NCBI GenBank assembly: GCA_007827375.1
Contig: VISH01000002.1
Location: 3,063,001 to 3,127,000 of the forward strand
DNA from: Alteromonadaceae bacterium 2753L.S.0a.02
Lineage (GTDB): Bacteria; Pseudomonadota; Gammaproteobacteria; Pseudomonadales; Cellvibrionaceae
Direction of reading: 5' to 3'
Length of the DNA stretch: 64,000 bases
Shown here: positions 33,504-42,816 of the stretch, in pieces
Position numbering within the stretch: position 1 is the first letter of the stretch
How the letters are laid out: each line of letters opens with the position of its first letter
Position numbers and translations under genes: made by a program
Notes under the pieces: model-generated
What the model was told of the DNA's origin: nothing
Database searches by the model: none
What the model saw: only the letters and a program-made list of their open reading frames with translations

Positions 33504-35540
33504 TTATTCAAACACTTCACTGCGAAAAAATGGCGCGGGTCGTTCATCCATAACTTCGAAAGTAATGCTCGACTTATACACTTTGCCATACACGTCGCGC
33601 GTAATAATACGTGCAGTGTGTACACCGTCTTCGATATCAGCGGGAATATCGATTGCCCAGATGTGGTTTGAAGCACGGGTCCAGATCCAACCTTCCAGGG
33701 GTTGTGGATCAGCGGTACCCAGGCGCGCTCCGTTGAACATTTCGAAACCCTGAGTACGTTCATTACCGGATTCACTTTTGGCCGCATAACGGAACACGTA
33801 CATTTGCTTTTTAAGCGCAAAGGGGTCTAACGTGGTTTGCGCCGCTTCGCCTTCACCCTGTTGTGTGCGCGTTGCCATGAGCGGGGCCTGGTCGTCGATT
33901 TGTACCCAAACCCGGGAATCTCGAGAGCCGTTCCAAACATTAATCATTAATTGAGTACCGCCTGCCAGGTCTTCACTAGTGAGAATACTGGTGTCGGGCA
34001 GGTCATTAATATTGACTGGTGGCACCTCTGAACGTGCAGCGGCAGGTGTCTCAGCCCAGTCGCGCATAGCTTCGTACCAGGTGAGGAAAGTTGGCGACAA
34101 AAAATCCACCGACATTTGTTCTTCCGCAGCTTTGTTGGCGGCTTTAAACGTGGCTGAGAAATTATTGCCGAAGAATTCGAAAATCAAATAGCCCCGGGGC
34201 GCACCCAAACGCTGAATCGACATTGGCAAATTGTATTCACTCAAATCACCAGACCACCAGGAACCCGACGTGGCACCGGTAATAATTTGAGGAATGGGCG
34301 AAGCACCCAGGCCGAGGGCATCGTTCCAACCTTTAAACGATTCGCCCGGCAAGAAGGTTTCCAGAGTGTGAGTATGGCCACTTAGGGCCAGCGCCGGGCG
34401 ATCACCTAAAAGATCGTAAAGCGCCTGGGTATTGTCGGTTTGGTGTTTTGGTGAGCCCATATCCACAAACGACACCAGCGGGATGTGCATGTTCAGCACA
34501 ATTAATTTGTAGGGTGCGACATGCTGCAAATCGTTGGCGAGCCACTCCATTTGCGCTTCATCAATCACACCATTGTAGGTTGGCGACGTTTCAGGATTTT
34601 CACAAAAACCATGCTTGCCATCGGTGTTATCTTCAGGTGTGCAGGGGTAACGTACGTTATCCAAAACCACAAAATGCACATCGCCCGTTTCGAAGGAATA
34701 GTAGGTGGGACCCCATTCCCGCTTGAAGGTATCGAAACTGTTTTTATCGCTGGGCGCATCAGCATCCAGATCGTGGTTGCCGGGAACAAAGTACATCGGA
34801 ATACCGGCAGCACTGAGAATTTTTTTGAAGCGTGGGTATAAGCCAAGATCATCTCCCATGATGTCGCCTTCGACCAGTACGAATTCCAAATCGTTGCGCA
34901 TCGCAAGTTCGTTGGCCAGAGCATCGCGTACATAGCCCACTTCATTATTTGAATAGGGTTGTGGGTCGCCCGATATGGCAACTTTAAAATGCTTTTTATA
35001 GTTGCCTCGAATCATTGGAAAATTAATAGCCGCAGGTTGCGCACCGGTTGCCGGCATGCCACCAAAGCGCATTTCAGGCGAACCAGCAGGCATATGATGA
35101 TAGAAAAATTGCGGTACATTGTCGGTATTTACCGGTACATCGTAAGCGGCGGGTTTTGTAATAAATACCGTAAAATCATTCAAGCCACCGGCCTTAGCGG
35201 GCAACTTGTATTCACCACGACGATTCGTGATTACCACATCAACGCCATTGGAAACCATTACACCGGGAATACCCTGCTCGCCGCGGTCCAAGCGACCATT
35301 GCGGTTTTTATCCAGAAATACTTTGCCCTCAACATAGTCACGGGTCATTTCGCCGTTGTCGGAGGGAATAACTTCTACGCTGGCCTCATACTCGCCCTGA
35401 AAAAAAAACTTTCCGGGTTTGAGAAACGCAGTATCACTCAGTTTGGTGGCGGCCTCACCAAGACTGGCGTGTGCGCCAACAGCCAAACAGCTAAGCGCCA
35501 GTCCGCAGCTGGCAAACGTCAGGGATTTATAGCGATTCAT
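33504..35540 (-). CDS. Secreted calcineurin-like metallophosphoesterase
   Basis: The protein has 678 residues from the ATG at 35540, which has GGAGG upstream and starts a signal peptide (FASCGLALSCLAVGAHAS). An SdrD-B-like beta domain (GKVFLDKNRNGRLDRGEQGIPGV) precedes the calcineurin-like core: GDPQPY, VEGDIMGDD, VPGNHDLDAD, NMHIPLV and LSGHTHTLE supply the dimetal ligands. A C-terminal beta domain follows, as in the MetallophosN/MetallophosC architecture. Substrate unknown (phosphomonoester or diester). No Pho-box-like phasing was found upstream. Confidence 0.9.
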   Translation of the reverse strand: MNRYKSLTFASCGLALSCLAVGAHASLGEAATKLSDTAFLKPGKFFFQGEYEASVEVIPSDNGEMTRDYVEGKVFLDKNRNGRLDRGEQGIPGVMVSNGVDVVITNRRGEYKLPAKAGGLNDFTVFITKPAAYDVPVNTDNVPQFFYHHMPAGSPEMRFGGMPATGAQPAAINFPMIRGNYKKHFKVAISGDPQPYSNNEVGYVRDALANELAMRNDLEFVLVEGDIMGDDLGLYPRFKKILSAAGIPMYFVPGNHDLDADAPSDKNSFDTFKREWGPTYYSFETGDVHFVVLDNVRYPCTPEDNTDGKHGFCENPETSPTYNGVIDEAQMEWLANDLQHVAPYKLIVLNMHIPLVSFVDMGSPKHQTDNTQALYDLLGDRPALALSGHTHTLETFLPGESFKGWNDALGLGASPIPQIITGATSGSWWSGDLSEYNLPMSIQRLGAPRGYLIFEFFGNNFSATFKAANKAAEEQMSVDFLSPTFLTWYEAMRDWAETPAAARSEVPPVNINDLPDTSILTSEDLAGGTQLMINVWNGSRDSRVWVQIDDQAPLMATRTQQGEGEAAQTTLDPFALKKQMYVFRYAAKSESGNERTQGFEMFNGARLGTADPQPLEGWIWTRASNHIWAIDIPADIEDGVHTARIITRDVYGKVYKSSITFEVMDERPAPFFRSEVFE

Positions 35541-36203
35541 AGTGCCTCCAGGGGATTGCAGATTTGGGGGAGAACCCATAGTTGCAAGAGGGTATGTAGT
35601 TCGCGCGAAAGTTTTTTAAAGATTTATTGACACTCTGAAGTAACTCGACGACTTTTTGGCACCCCGGCAGTTGTTTATCGCTATTTAGTTAACATGTTTG
35701 TCACATTTAAGGAAGGCTGTCGTCAGCCCTTGTTCACGAACAAGCCCGCAGCAATAACAATTCATTCCGCAATTCACACATCAATCTCAAAACAAGAATA
35801 AAAAATTCTAAACAATAATTTTTTTTGTGATCCAGTTCTCAGCTATTCTGAAAGGATGATTTTTTTCGGTCAGCTTAGCATTGGAGATGGCGGCCTCAAC
35901 GATGATGATGGTTTGGAGAGCGGCCGGGTGTGCGACCCCGTTGGTGTGGCGATTCTCAAGCCGCGTCGAGTTACGACCCATCGACATGGCAAACGCCTGC
36001 AATTAGCAAACACTCGGGCGTCCGACATCTGACGTCCGACGTCCGACCGATCCATCCACCCTCCATCCGCCCTATCCATCCACCCGCCATCCGCCCAATG
36101 ACCCTTTTGTACCGCCCGAGCGTATAAACACTTGTGTAATCAGCCGCCATCTGCTAAAAAATGATTTACGTGCCACTAACGGCATCGAGAGGTTACAGCA
36201 GCT
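35541..36203. other. 663-bp intergenic region with CCATCC/GTCCGAC short repeats
   Basis: No gene is supportable. Between about 36015 and 36100 the sequence becomes a patchwork of GTCCGAC units (three copies) and CCATCCACC/CCATCCGCC units, followed by a normal-looking leader for the gene at 36204. It may be a polymorphic low-complexity tract. The left part should contain the phosphoesterase promoter. Confidence 0.5.
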
Positions 36204-36959
36204 ATGGGCAATGTTATCGATCTGGGCCAGGTGCGAGAGCAACAGCAGCGCAAGCAGGCCAAAATATCCGTAAGCTTGAAGCGCATTGCCCGGCAGAATC
36301 GCCTGGAGATTTTGCAGTCTTACCCGTTTATTAAATTCTGGTTAAGCGACGTTAAAGCCGAACACTATATTTTTGGTTTGCATCTTCACCTGGCCTTGCG
36401 TAAAGAACTGGAAACTCAGTTTAAGACCCTGGGCGCAAGCTTCAATGTGGTTAATCAATTTAACGACGAACACAAACAATTCGATATTCAGCAATATGTT
36501 TCGCCGAATCATTACAAAACACAACTTATAAAAAGAGATCTCGCAGAGCTGCATGCGTTTCTGCCTGATAATTTTGAATTGCCCTCCAAAGCCAAAGAAT
36601 TGATTGCCTATATGCGCCGAGCCAGCGAAGTGTATTCCGTGGCGCTTTTGGGCGTTTTATTTATGCTGGAGGAAAACCTGTGTTACGGTGGAATGCACCT
36701 GGTGTCAGCCCTGCAGAAAAACGGCGTAAGCCCTAAGCATAATTTTCGCTATTTAAAATCTTTTTCTGATTCGAAATCGGATCTCTGGAAATTTCGGGAA
36801 ACGCTCGATTCCATCAGTGATTTTCAAACCCAGGCCAATGTCGTAATAGCAGCGACCATCAGTTACGACATGCACCGTGAGCTGCTTAACCCGCGTTATT
36901 TCAGACAGCAGGCCATTAAATTCAGTCAGCTTTTTCAAACTGAGCCTACGCAGGTTTAG
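36204..36959 (+). CDS. Helical protein of unknown function
   Basis: The protein has 251 residues, no signal peptide and no membrane segment. It is predicted largely helical, with basic N-terminal region (RKQAKISVSLKRIARQNR), several Tyr/His-rich helices (HYIFGLHLHLALRKELE, YVSPNHYKTQL) and a hydrophobic central helix (VYSVALLGVLFMLEEN). I do not recognise a family. The helix spacing vaguely recalls heme-oxygenase or TenA-like bundles, but no diagnostic motif supports this. It stands alone. Confidence 0.7.
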   Translation: MGNVIDLGQVREQQQRKQAKISVSLKRIARQNRLEILQSYPFIKFWLSDVKAEHYIFGLHLHLALRKELETQFKTLGASFNVVNQFNDEHKQFDIQQYVSPNHYKTQLIKRDLAELHAFLPDNFELPSKAKELIAYMRRASEVYSVALLGVLFMLEENLCYGGMHLVSALQKNGVSPKHNFRYLKSFSDSKSDLWKFRETLDSISDFQTQANVVIAATISYDMHRELLNPRYFRQQAIKFSQLFQTEPTQV

Positions 36960-37261
36960 CGCTGCATAAAACACTTGGGTGTGCTGTGCCATACAAAATC
37001 TGGACGGCGGTTTATCGCCATCAATTTTTAGCCCTCGATTTATAGCCAATAGGCCGTAGTCGGAATTACACGACAGATTCACAGCAAACCTTTCTCTTTG
37101 TGAATACACTGCCTCCTTAAATTTAATCTCTTCCAGCCGTAATAAACTTTAATTTCACAAGCACCGTAATATTGTTCTGAACTCCGCGCGATGTTAACAG
37201 GCGCCAATTTCATTAAATTTTGTATGCCATTAACATCGAGAAAGCTCTGAAATAAACACTT
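36960..37261. other. 302-bp intergenic region
   Basis: I see no gene, clear terminator or operator in this gap between two plus-strand genes. The promoter of the SMP-30-like gene is expected here. Confidence 0.4.
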
Positions 37262-38152
37262 ATGAAACGAATGGGTTTTTTGCACCTTGTTCTCTTTCTG
37301 GTTGCCTGCAGCTGTACCGCACCACACCACTCATTTGCCCGTCACGCACCGCCAGCAGTTCTTAACGTGCAGCCATTTAATCTTACCGAAGGCCCATCTT
37401 GGGATGGCGGAGATTTTGTTTACTTTAGCGAGATTTATGCGAATCGTATTCATCGCTACAGCCTCTCGCAGCACACTTTTGAAGTGGTTTTTCAAAATAG
37501 CCACGCAGCCAACGGTATGGCTTTCGATAATGCGGGTCGGCTTTGGATCTGCGAACAGGACACCGGCAGCATTGTGGTTTTCAACCCAGAGACGGGCAAC
37601 AAACAAACGCTGGTAAACCGCTTTAATGGAGCGCCATTCAATCACCCAAACGATTTAACGCTCGACAGCCACGGCGGCGCGTATTTCACAGATCCTGCGT
37701 GGGATCTTAAACGCCATAAAAAACAGCCGGTCAACGGCGTTTATTATGTCAATCAGCACGGCGAAACGACGCTTTTGATTTCTGATAACGACAAACCGAA
37801 TGGCATTTTGCTCGATCGACACGAGCAATTTCTCTATGTGGCAGATATGGGCAACGACAGCTTCAAACGTTACACCGTGTTGAAGCCTGGCGTGCTGGGC
37901 GACGGCGAAAATTTTGCCAAACTCGATACCACCGGCGTAGAGCTGGCAGCACCGGATGGGCTCGAAGAAGATGAGCAGGGCAATATTTACGTTGCCGCCA
38001 GTAATGGCTTGCAGGTTTTTTCATCCGATGGAGCATTTTTGTATCGCGTAGCATTGCCACAGCGCCCCACCAATCTCGAATTTGTAAACCCTCAACAAAC
38101 ACAGCTGCTGGTTACCACCAACAACAATCTGTATTTACTTACGCGGCAATGA
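37262..38152 (+). CDS. SMP-30/gluconolactonase/LRE family protein, exported
   Basis: The protein has 296 residues with an N-terminal lipoprotein-like signal (VLFLVACSC). The six-bladed propeller shows the family metal positions: Glu in TEGPSWDGGDFVYFSE, Asn in NHPNDLTLDSHGGAYFTDP and the later DMGNDSFKRY region. AAPDGLEEDEQGNIYVAAS supplies the expected conserved Asp loop. It probably hydrolyses a sugar or aldonic lactone in the periplasm. The substrate is unknown. Confidence 0.88.
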   Translation: MKRMGFLHLVLFLVACSCTAPHHSFARHAPPAVLNVQPFNLTEGPSWDGGDFVYFSEIYANRIHRYSLSQHTFEVVFQNSHAANGMAFDNAGRLWICEQDTGSIVVFNPETGNKQTLVNRFNGAPFNHPNDLTLDSHGGAYFTDPAWDLKRHKKQPVNGVYYVNQHGETTLLISDNDKPNGILLDRHEQFLYVADMGNDSFKRYTVLKPGVLGDGENFAKLDTTGVELAAPDGLEEDEQGNIYVAASNGLQVFSSDGAFLYRVALPQRPTNLEFVNPQQTQLLVTTNNNLYLLTRQ

Positions 38153-38183
38153 TTGGCTTTTCGCAGGCCAATTCACGCAGCAA

Positions 38184-38798
38184 TTAAGGTTGCGACACTA
38201 CCGACTGGTAATTGCGTTGTGCTCGTGTAAGTTGTCGCTGTAGCTTGCGCAACACGCCCTCCTCGCTGGCGAGTTGCTCGTTCAGTTTTTTTAACGCAAG
38301 CACAGCTTCCAAACGTGTTTCTGCATCCGTATCTTTAGCCACCAGCGCGTGCTCATTGCTGGCAATATCGGTTTTGATAGTTTCAATGCGATTCTCTGAT
38401 GCAGAGATATCGCGATTAATAGTATTCACCACCACACGAGCATCGTAGACCCGCCTACCAAACGCGTAGCCATCCTGGTATTGCACGGCGGTTTCTGGGC
38501 AGGCTGTATTTAGCGCACTACCGCGCTGACCCAGGTTATATCCGGTTTGATACACACAATAATGTTTCAGGCCGTCGTTATGGCCTTGTTCATAGGCCGC
38601 CAAATCGGGCACAACATCGACTTCGGAACAGGCCTTGCGATACCCAGAAAGTGACAACATAGACTTGCCGCGCATGCCGTCTTCGAGCCCAATCATCCGC
38701 CAATCGGCGTTTATACACTCTTTTTCACTTAAGGCTGCGCCACAGCCCAAGACCAGATAACACATCACCCCAATAAACAGTGCGCATGCCAGCTTCAT
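38184..38798 (-). CDS. DUF2799 lipoprotein
   Basis: The protein has 204 residues from the ATG at 38798, which begins a lipoprotein signal (lipobox LGCG). DUF2799 patterns are evident: DWRMIGLEDGMRGK, YRKACSEVDVVPDLAAYEQGHNDGLKHYC, GYNLGQRGSALN and YQDGYAFGRRVYDAR. A C-terminal coiled coil of about 75 residues rich in Glu, Lys and Arg follows. It is convergent with the SMP-30-like gene (31 bp between stops). Function unknown. Confidence 0.87.
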   Translation of the reverse strand: MKLACALFIGVMCYLVLGCGAALSEKECINADWRMIGLEDGMRGKSMLSLSGYRKACSEVDVVPDLAAYEQGHNDGLKHYCVYQTGYNLGQRGSALNTACPETAVQYQDGYAFGRRVYDARVVVNTINRDISASENRIETIKTDIASNEHALVAKDTDAETRLEAVLALKKLNEQLASEEGVLRKLQRQLTRAQRNYQSVVSQP

Positions 38799-39088
38799 AC
38801 TCTGCCCCTTCTTTGCGTTCTCTAACAAAAGATAGTCAGCGAAGCCCAAAAACGTGGGGAGAATTCCTCGATTTGTGCGTTACCAGCCAGCAATTGTTAC
38901 CTAAAACGAATTCCGTTGCTGTAGCCCGCATCCAGCAAGGCATTCCCGCGCTGTTTATCGTTTGCAGCTATAGTTAATTTAAAGAGAGCTGGACTTTGGT
39001 GTTTCTCAGCCCTCGACTGGCGAAATGGCCCGTCTGAAGCTATGTTGATATAAGCGCCAGTTTGGATGTTTGCTTGTGGATTTACAGT

Positions 39089-39997
39089 ATGGCACTTTGT
39101 AGTTTTAAAGTGACAAGCCCTGCCCGATACCTGCTCCTGTTCATGCTTCTCTGCAGCACCTGCGCGATCGCCTCACCAGAACCTATCAAGATCATTTCCC
39201 GTGGTGATGCCAACGCCGAGCACGCGCTTGGTATGCTGAAATTGGCATTGAGTAAAACAGATAAAAACTACACTCTGGATGTCACGGAGGGCGCGCTCAC
39301 CGGTTCCCGCCAACTGCAAAATCTTATTGAGGGCAAAATTCATATTGCCTGGACAGCCACCAACGCCGAGCACGAAGACGCGGCGCTTGCCATTCGCGTA
39401 CCCTTGTATAAGGGCCTGCTGGGCTACCGGGTTATGATTATTCACCGTGATAACCCTCATGTTTTCGATGGGGTGGAATCACTCAGCGAACTGAGCCACT
39501 TCAAACTGGGCCAGGGCAAAGGCTGGACAGACACCACCATTCTCAGAGACAACGGCCTGCAGGTTGTAACCGCCAACAAATACGAAAGCCTGTTTTACAT
39601 GACCGATGGCCATCGCTTCGACGGTTTTCCCCGGGGAGTCAACGAGCCCTGGGCAGAACTGGCATCCCGTCCGGACCTGGAACTGACTGTGGACGAAAAT
39701 ATTATGCTGGTTTACAAGATGCCATTTTATTTATTCGTTACTCCGACTCGGGAAGCTCTGGCGGCAGATATCCGGCGCGGTATGGATATCGCCCTTAACG
39801 ACGGCAGTTTCGATAATTACTTTATGAACAGCCCTACCGTAAAAATGGTGCTCAGTAAGGTCGACATGTCCAGCCGTCGAACCTTTGAACTCCATAACCC
39901 CGACCTTCCCAGCGCAACGCCAGTTGCCGACAAAAGACTATGGTTTGATGTGATGATGGCAAAACAACAGGATTTACAGCCAGGCAAAATGCCCTAA
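39089..39997 (+). CDS. Periplasmic substrate-binding-like protein (paralogue A)
   Basis: The protein has 302 residues from the ATG at 39089; a TTG at 39062 would add nine. A signal peptide (YLLLFMLLCSTCAIAS) precedes a SBP_bac_3-like two-lobe pattern: EPIKIISRGDANAEHALGM, the IRVPLYKGLLGYRVMII strand, FKLGQGKGWTDTTIL and VYKMPFYLFVTP. It shares these blocks in order with the gene at 45023-45970, so the two are paralogues. No transporter genes are adjacent, so it may serve a sensor rather than an ABC importer. Confidence 0.8.
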   Translation: MALCSFKVTSPARYLLLFMLLCSTCAIASPEPIKIISRGDANAEHALGMLKLALSKTDKNYTLDVTEGALTGSRQLQNLIEGKIHIAWTATNAEHEDAALAIRVPLYKGLLGYRVMIIHRDNPHVFDGVESLSELSHFKLGQGKGWTDTTILRDNGLQVVTANKYESLFYMTDGHRFDGFPRGVNEPWAELASRPDLELTVDENIMLVYKMPFYLFVTPTREALAADIRRGMDIALNDGSFDNYFMNSPTVKMVLSKVDMSSRRTFELHNPDLPSATPVADKRLWFDVMMAKQQDLQPGKMP

Positions 39998-40279
39998 ACA
40001 AAATATCACCTGAGGGTTAAGCCCACTTGCGATGTAAAAATGCGCAGCAGCACCGGTAAATTTAACCGCGCCGAACATTGTCTATGCATTAATAATGTCG
40101 ATAGATGAACACTGTCGATGCAAAAAACAGCAAGCCTGTGAAGGCTTCGCAAGTGTGAGCAAAAATCAAACAGATTGATATTCCTCTGTTGATATTTATG
40201 GCGTGTATGTTTATCTTATTCGCGAATCAGCTAACCACCCTTATCTTATTCCCCCTTATTTATTTGAGACCCGCCATCA

Positions 40280-41365
40280 TTGACTTATTTTGATGAGTAC
40301 CAAAATACCCGGCGATTTGCATCGCTAAACGGTATCCGTTGTCTGTGCATTATCGGAGTGTTTTGGCATCACTCGGTGAGCATTCCCGGGCTACCCAACC
40401 TGTTTAAATTGGGTTTTCTCGGTGTGGATATGTTCTTTGTATTGAGCGGCTATCTGATCGTTACGCTGGTACTGAGAGAAAAACGAAAAACCGGGCATTT
40501 TTCGCTGTTTCACTTCTATGCAAGGCGCGCCTTGCGAATTTTCCCGGTGTATTACGGCACCTTGCTCGCAGTCACTCTGATGTACCTGGTGTTTCGATCA
40601 GGCGATGAATCTGCAACGGTGTTGTTTCAAACCCTGCCTTATTATTTAACGTTCACGTCGAATTGGTCGGTGGTTCAAGCGGCTAATTTATCGATTTTCT
40701 GGTCACTCGCAACCGAAGAACAGTTTTATTTAGTCTGGCCTTTTCTGGAAAGATTTATCACTTCTAAGTGGCTGTATCTGGTTCTTGGAGGGCTAATCTT
40801 TTTAAATCAATTGATTAATTTCGGGGTATTGGATAGCGCGTTCGATGCTCTTATTGGCGAGGGCGCATCCCAACAGTTAAGTATTCTCGGTGCCACGTTC
40901 ACCCCTATTTGCCTGGGTGTAGCGTTAGCGCACACACTGCACAACAAATGGAGCTTCGAACTCTACTATCGAATATTTGGCGGCTACCTACCCTCTGCGC
41001 TGATATTCGCCGCATTATTTATTTTCCTGAGTTTTACCCACGGTGATATCGCCGGCTTACCCCGCTTGCTTATACAGCTTCTTATGTGTTTCTGGCTGGG
41101 AAGTGTGGTAATTAACCAGAAACATTTTTTAAAGCGATTTCTTAATATTCGCATCATCGACCGATTGGGCGAGATCAGCTACGGTGCTTATATTTTCCAT
41201 ATGCTGATATTCCACTTTGCGAGAGAAGCGATTCATAAATTGAATGTCTCTCTCGGCGGTCTGGAACTCTTCCTTATAGGCGGAACCCTGGTAATGATCA
41301 TCGCTGAACTCAGCTTCAGGTTTTACGAGCAACCGTTTCTCAAGTTCAAATCGCGTTTCAGCTAG
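40280..41365 (+). CDS. Acyltransferase-3 family membrane protein (OafA/YrhL type)
   Basis: The protein has 361 residues with about ten membrane segments. The family's N-terminal pattern FASLNGIRCLCIIGVFWHHS contains the expected His, and LGVDMFFVLSGYLIVTLVL and FYARRALRIFPVYYG are hallmark blocks. The open frame begins with a TTG at 40280, and I see no in-frame ATG before the conserved block, so TTG is the probable start. It transfers an acyl group (often acetyl) to a surface polysaccharide or lipid; the acceptor is unknown. Confidence 0.9.
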   Translation: MTYFDEYQNTRRFASLNGIRCLCIIGVFWHHSVSIPGLPNLFKLGFLGVDMFFVLSGYLIVTLVLREKRKTGHFSLFHFYARRALRIFPVYYGTLLAVTLMYLVFRSGDESATVLFQTLPYYLTFTSNWSVVQAANLSIFWSLATEEQFYLVWPFLERFITSKWLYLVLGGLIFLNQLINFGVLDSAFDALIGEGASQQLSILGATFTPICLGVALAHTLHNKWSFELYYRIFGGYLPSALIFAALFIFLSFTHGDIAGLPRLLIQLLMCFWLGSVVINQKHFLKRFLNIRIIDRLGEISYGAYIFHMLIFHFAREAIHKLNVSLGGLELFLIGGTLVMIIAELSFRFYEQPFLKFKSRFS

Positions 41366-41677
41366 GCCCCTGGCATACGCCACGATGACTATTCGCTGAT
41401 ACGCCCATTCCCCGCAACAAAAGCACCGCTCTTTTGGGTGAGATCGTCTCCCTATGGAGGTCAGCCTAGTATTACTACCGTTTATCCGTTCCTGCTACAC
41501 CATAAGCGGTGACCGTTAAGTAATGGCACGCTAACTGCTCTGTTGCTTTAAACGCAGAATTTATTAAAGCATTTGTTTAAATAACCGACAGTAATCAGGC
41601 GCCAACTGTCGGACCTTAATGCTTTAGCATTAACTAATTTCGCCCCAAACAGCGCCGGGGCGCAGGACCAAAACTCG
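41366..41677. other. 312-bp intergenic region
   Basis: The gap separates two acyltransferase genes on the same strand. I see no gene or strong terminator in it. It is long enough to carry a separate promoter for the second gene. Confidence 0.4.
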
Positions 41678-42769
41678 ATGTATCCGCTACGCACAGCAGA
41701 GAATTATCAGAATGTGTTAAACCGGCTTTCAACGCCGATTAAGATGTCTCGGGTGGTCTGTATCCTGTTCATGACCTTCGCTCACAACTTCATCATTTTA
41801 AAACTCAAAGCGTCCCAGAACCCCTTCATCGCCAAATTCTGCACCGCGCTGGTCGACGTTATGGCGCGCTCCAGTGTGCCCCTGTTAACCGTAATTTCGG
41901 GCTTTTTAATCATTCACTACCTGGTGAAATACGACTGGCAACAGATCGCGCGCAAGCGGTTTAAAAGCCTTATTTTGCCAATGATTTCCTGGAACCTGCT
42001 GTGCGCAACCGTTGCCATTGCGATAGGTATGACGGTGCCCAATCACCCTAACACCATTCTCGCGCTCACCGACCACAGCTTTGTTATCCCACTCACCTTT
42101 TTGCGGGATTTGTTTGTACTTTCGGCACTTTCGCCGTTACTTTACTTTGCACTCAAACACGTCCCATTGCTAACGCTTGCGGTGATTGCAGGTTTTTGCA
42201 GTTTTTTCGATTTACACCCCATACTGCTGCGAGAACAAATGCTCATTTTCTTTGCTGCGGGCATGTATGCAGGGATGTATCAAATTTCGCTTGGAAGGGT
42301 CACGCTTCCCCTGGTGACAATTCTGTTTGTGATACTGGCTGTGGTGGAATTAAATCTGTTTTTTGATTTTTCCAATTTCAGCCTGTTCAAAACAGAAATC
42401 TATGAAAATCTTATTAAGCGACCGATATGCGCCCTATTCGTGATTTTGCTGATGCTGCATTTGGTCCGGTCCCATAAACAAACAACACAATCTCTGCTAA
42501 AAATCGAACCCTTTATTTTTATTGTATTTTTAGCACACCCGCTCCTCACACATTTCTTAAGCGCGGCGCTTGGTAAATTTGGGTTAACAAGCAGCGAACC
42601 GCTAGCGCTGTTTTCCGGCCTGATGCTGCCACTGCTTGTTTTGGTGAGTTGTTTTGTGCTGAATGAGTGTTTCAAAATGGCACCTCGCTCAATCCAGCTG
42701 CTGTTTACCGGTAAGCATTCCGAACCACAACGCTTGAGCGATTTGCGAAGTTTGTTTGCGAAAGGTTGA
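41678..42769 (+). CDS. Second acyltransferase-3-like membrane protein
   Basis: The protein has 363 residues with about ten membrane segments. KMSRVVCILFMTFAHNFII and MARSSVPLLTVISGFLIIHYL are divergent versions of the acyltransferase-3 blocks, with the membrane His conserved. The next loop, KRFKSLILPMISWNLL, also fits the family. It is only distantly similar to its upstream neighbour. Substrate unknown. Confidence 0.82.
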   Translation: MYPLRTAENYQNVLNRLSTPIKMSRVVCILFMTFAHNFIILKLKASQNPFIAKFCTALVDVMARSSVPLLTVISGFLIIHYLVKYDWQQIARKRFKSLILPMISWNLLCATVAIAIGMTVPNHPNTILALTDHSFVIPLTFLRDLFVLSALSPLLYFALKHVPLLTLAVIAGFCSFFDLHPILLREQMLIFFAAGMYAGMYQISLGRVTLPLVTILFVILAVVELNLFFDFSNFSLFKTEIYENLIKRPICALFVILLMLHLVRSHKQTTQSLLKIEPFIFIVFLAHPLLTHFLSAALGKFGLTSSEPLALFSGLMLPLLVLVSCFVLNECFKMAPRSIQLLFTGKHSEPQRLSDLRSLFAKG

Positions 42770-42816
42770 TGAACCGCCCGGCACAAAACCAATCTGCCAG
42801 GGCGGCTCGAGAGTCC

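Noticed and set aside
35541..35720. Pho boxes in front of the metallophosphoesterase
   Set aside because: Single GTGTCA-like heptamers occur, but there is no 11-bp phasing as seen at 15830-15880.
36010..36100. CRISPR-like array
   Set aside because: Units are only 6-9 bp, irregularly spaced, without unique spacers or cas genes.
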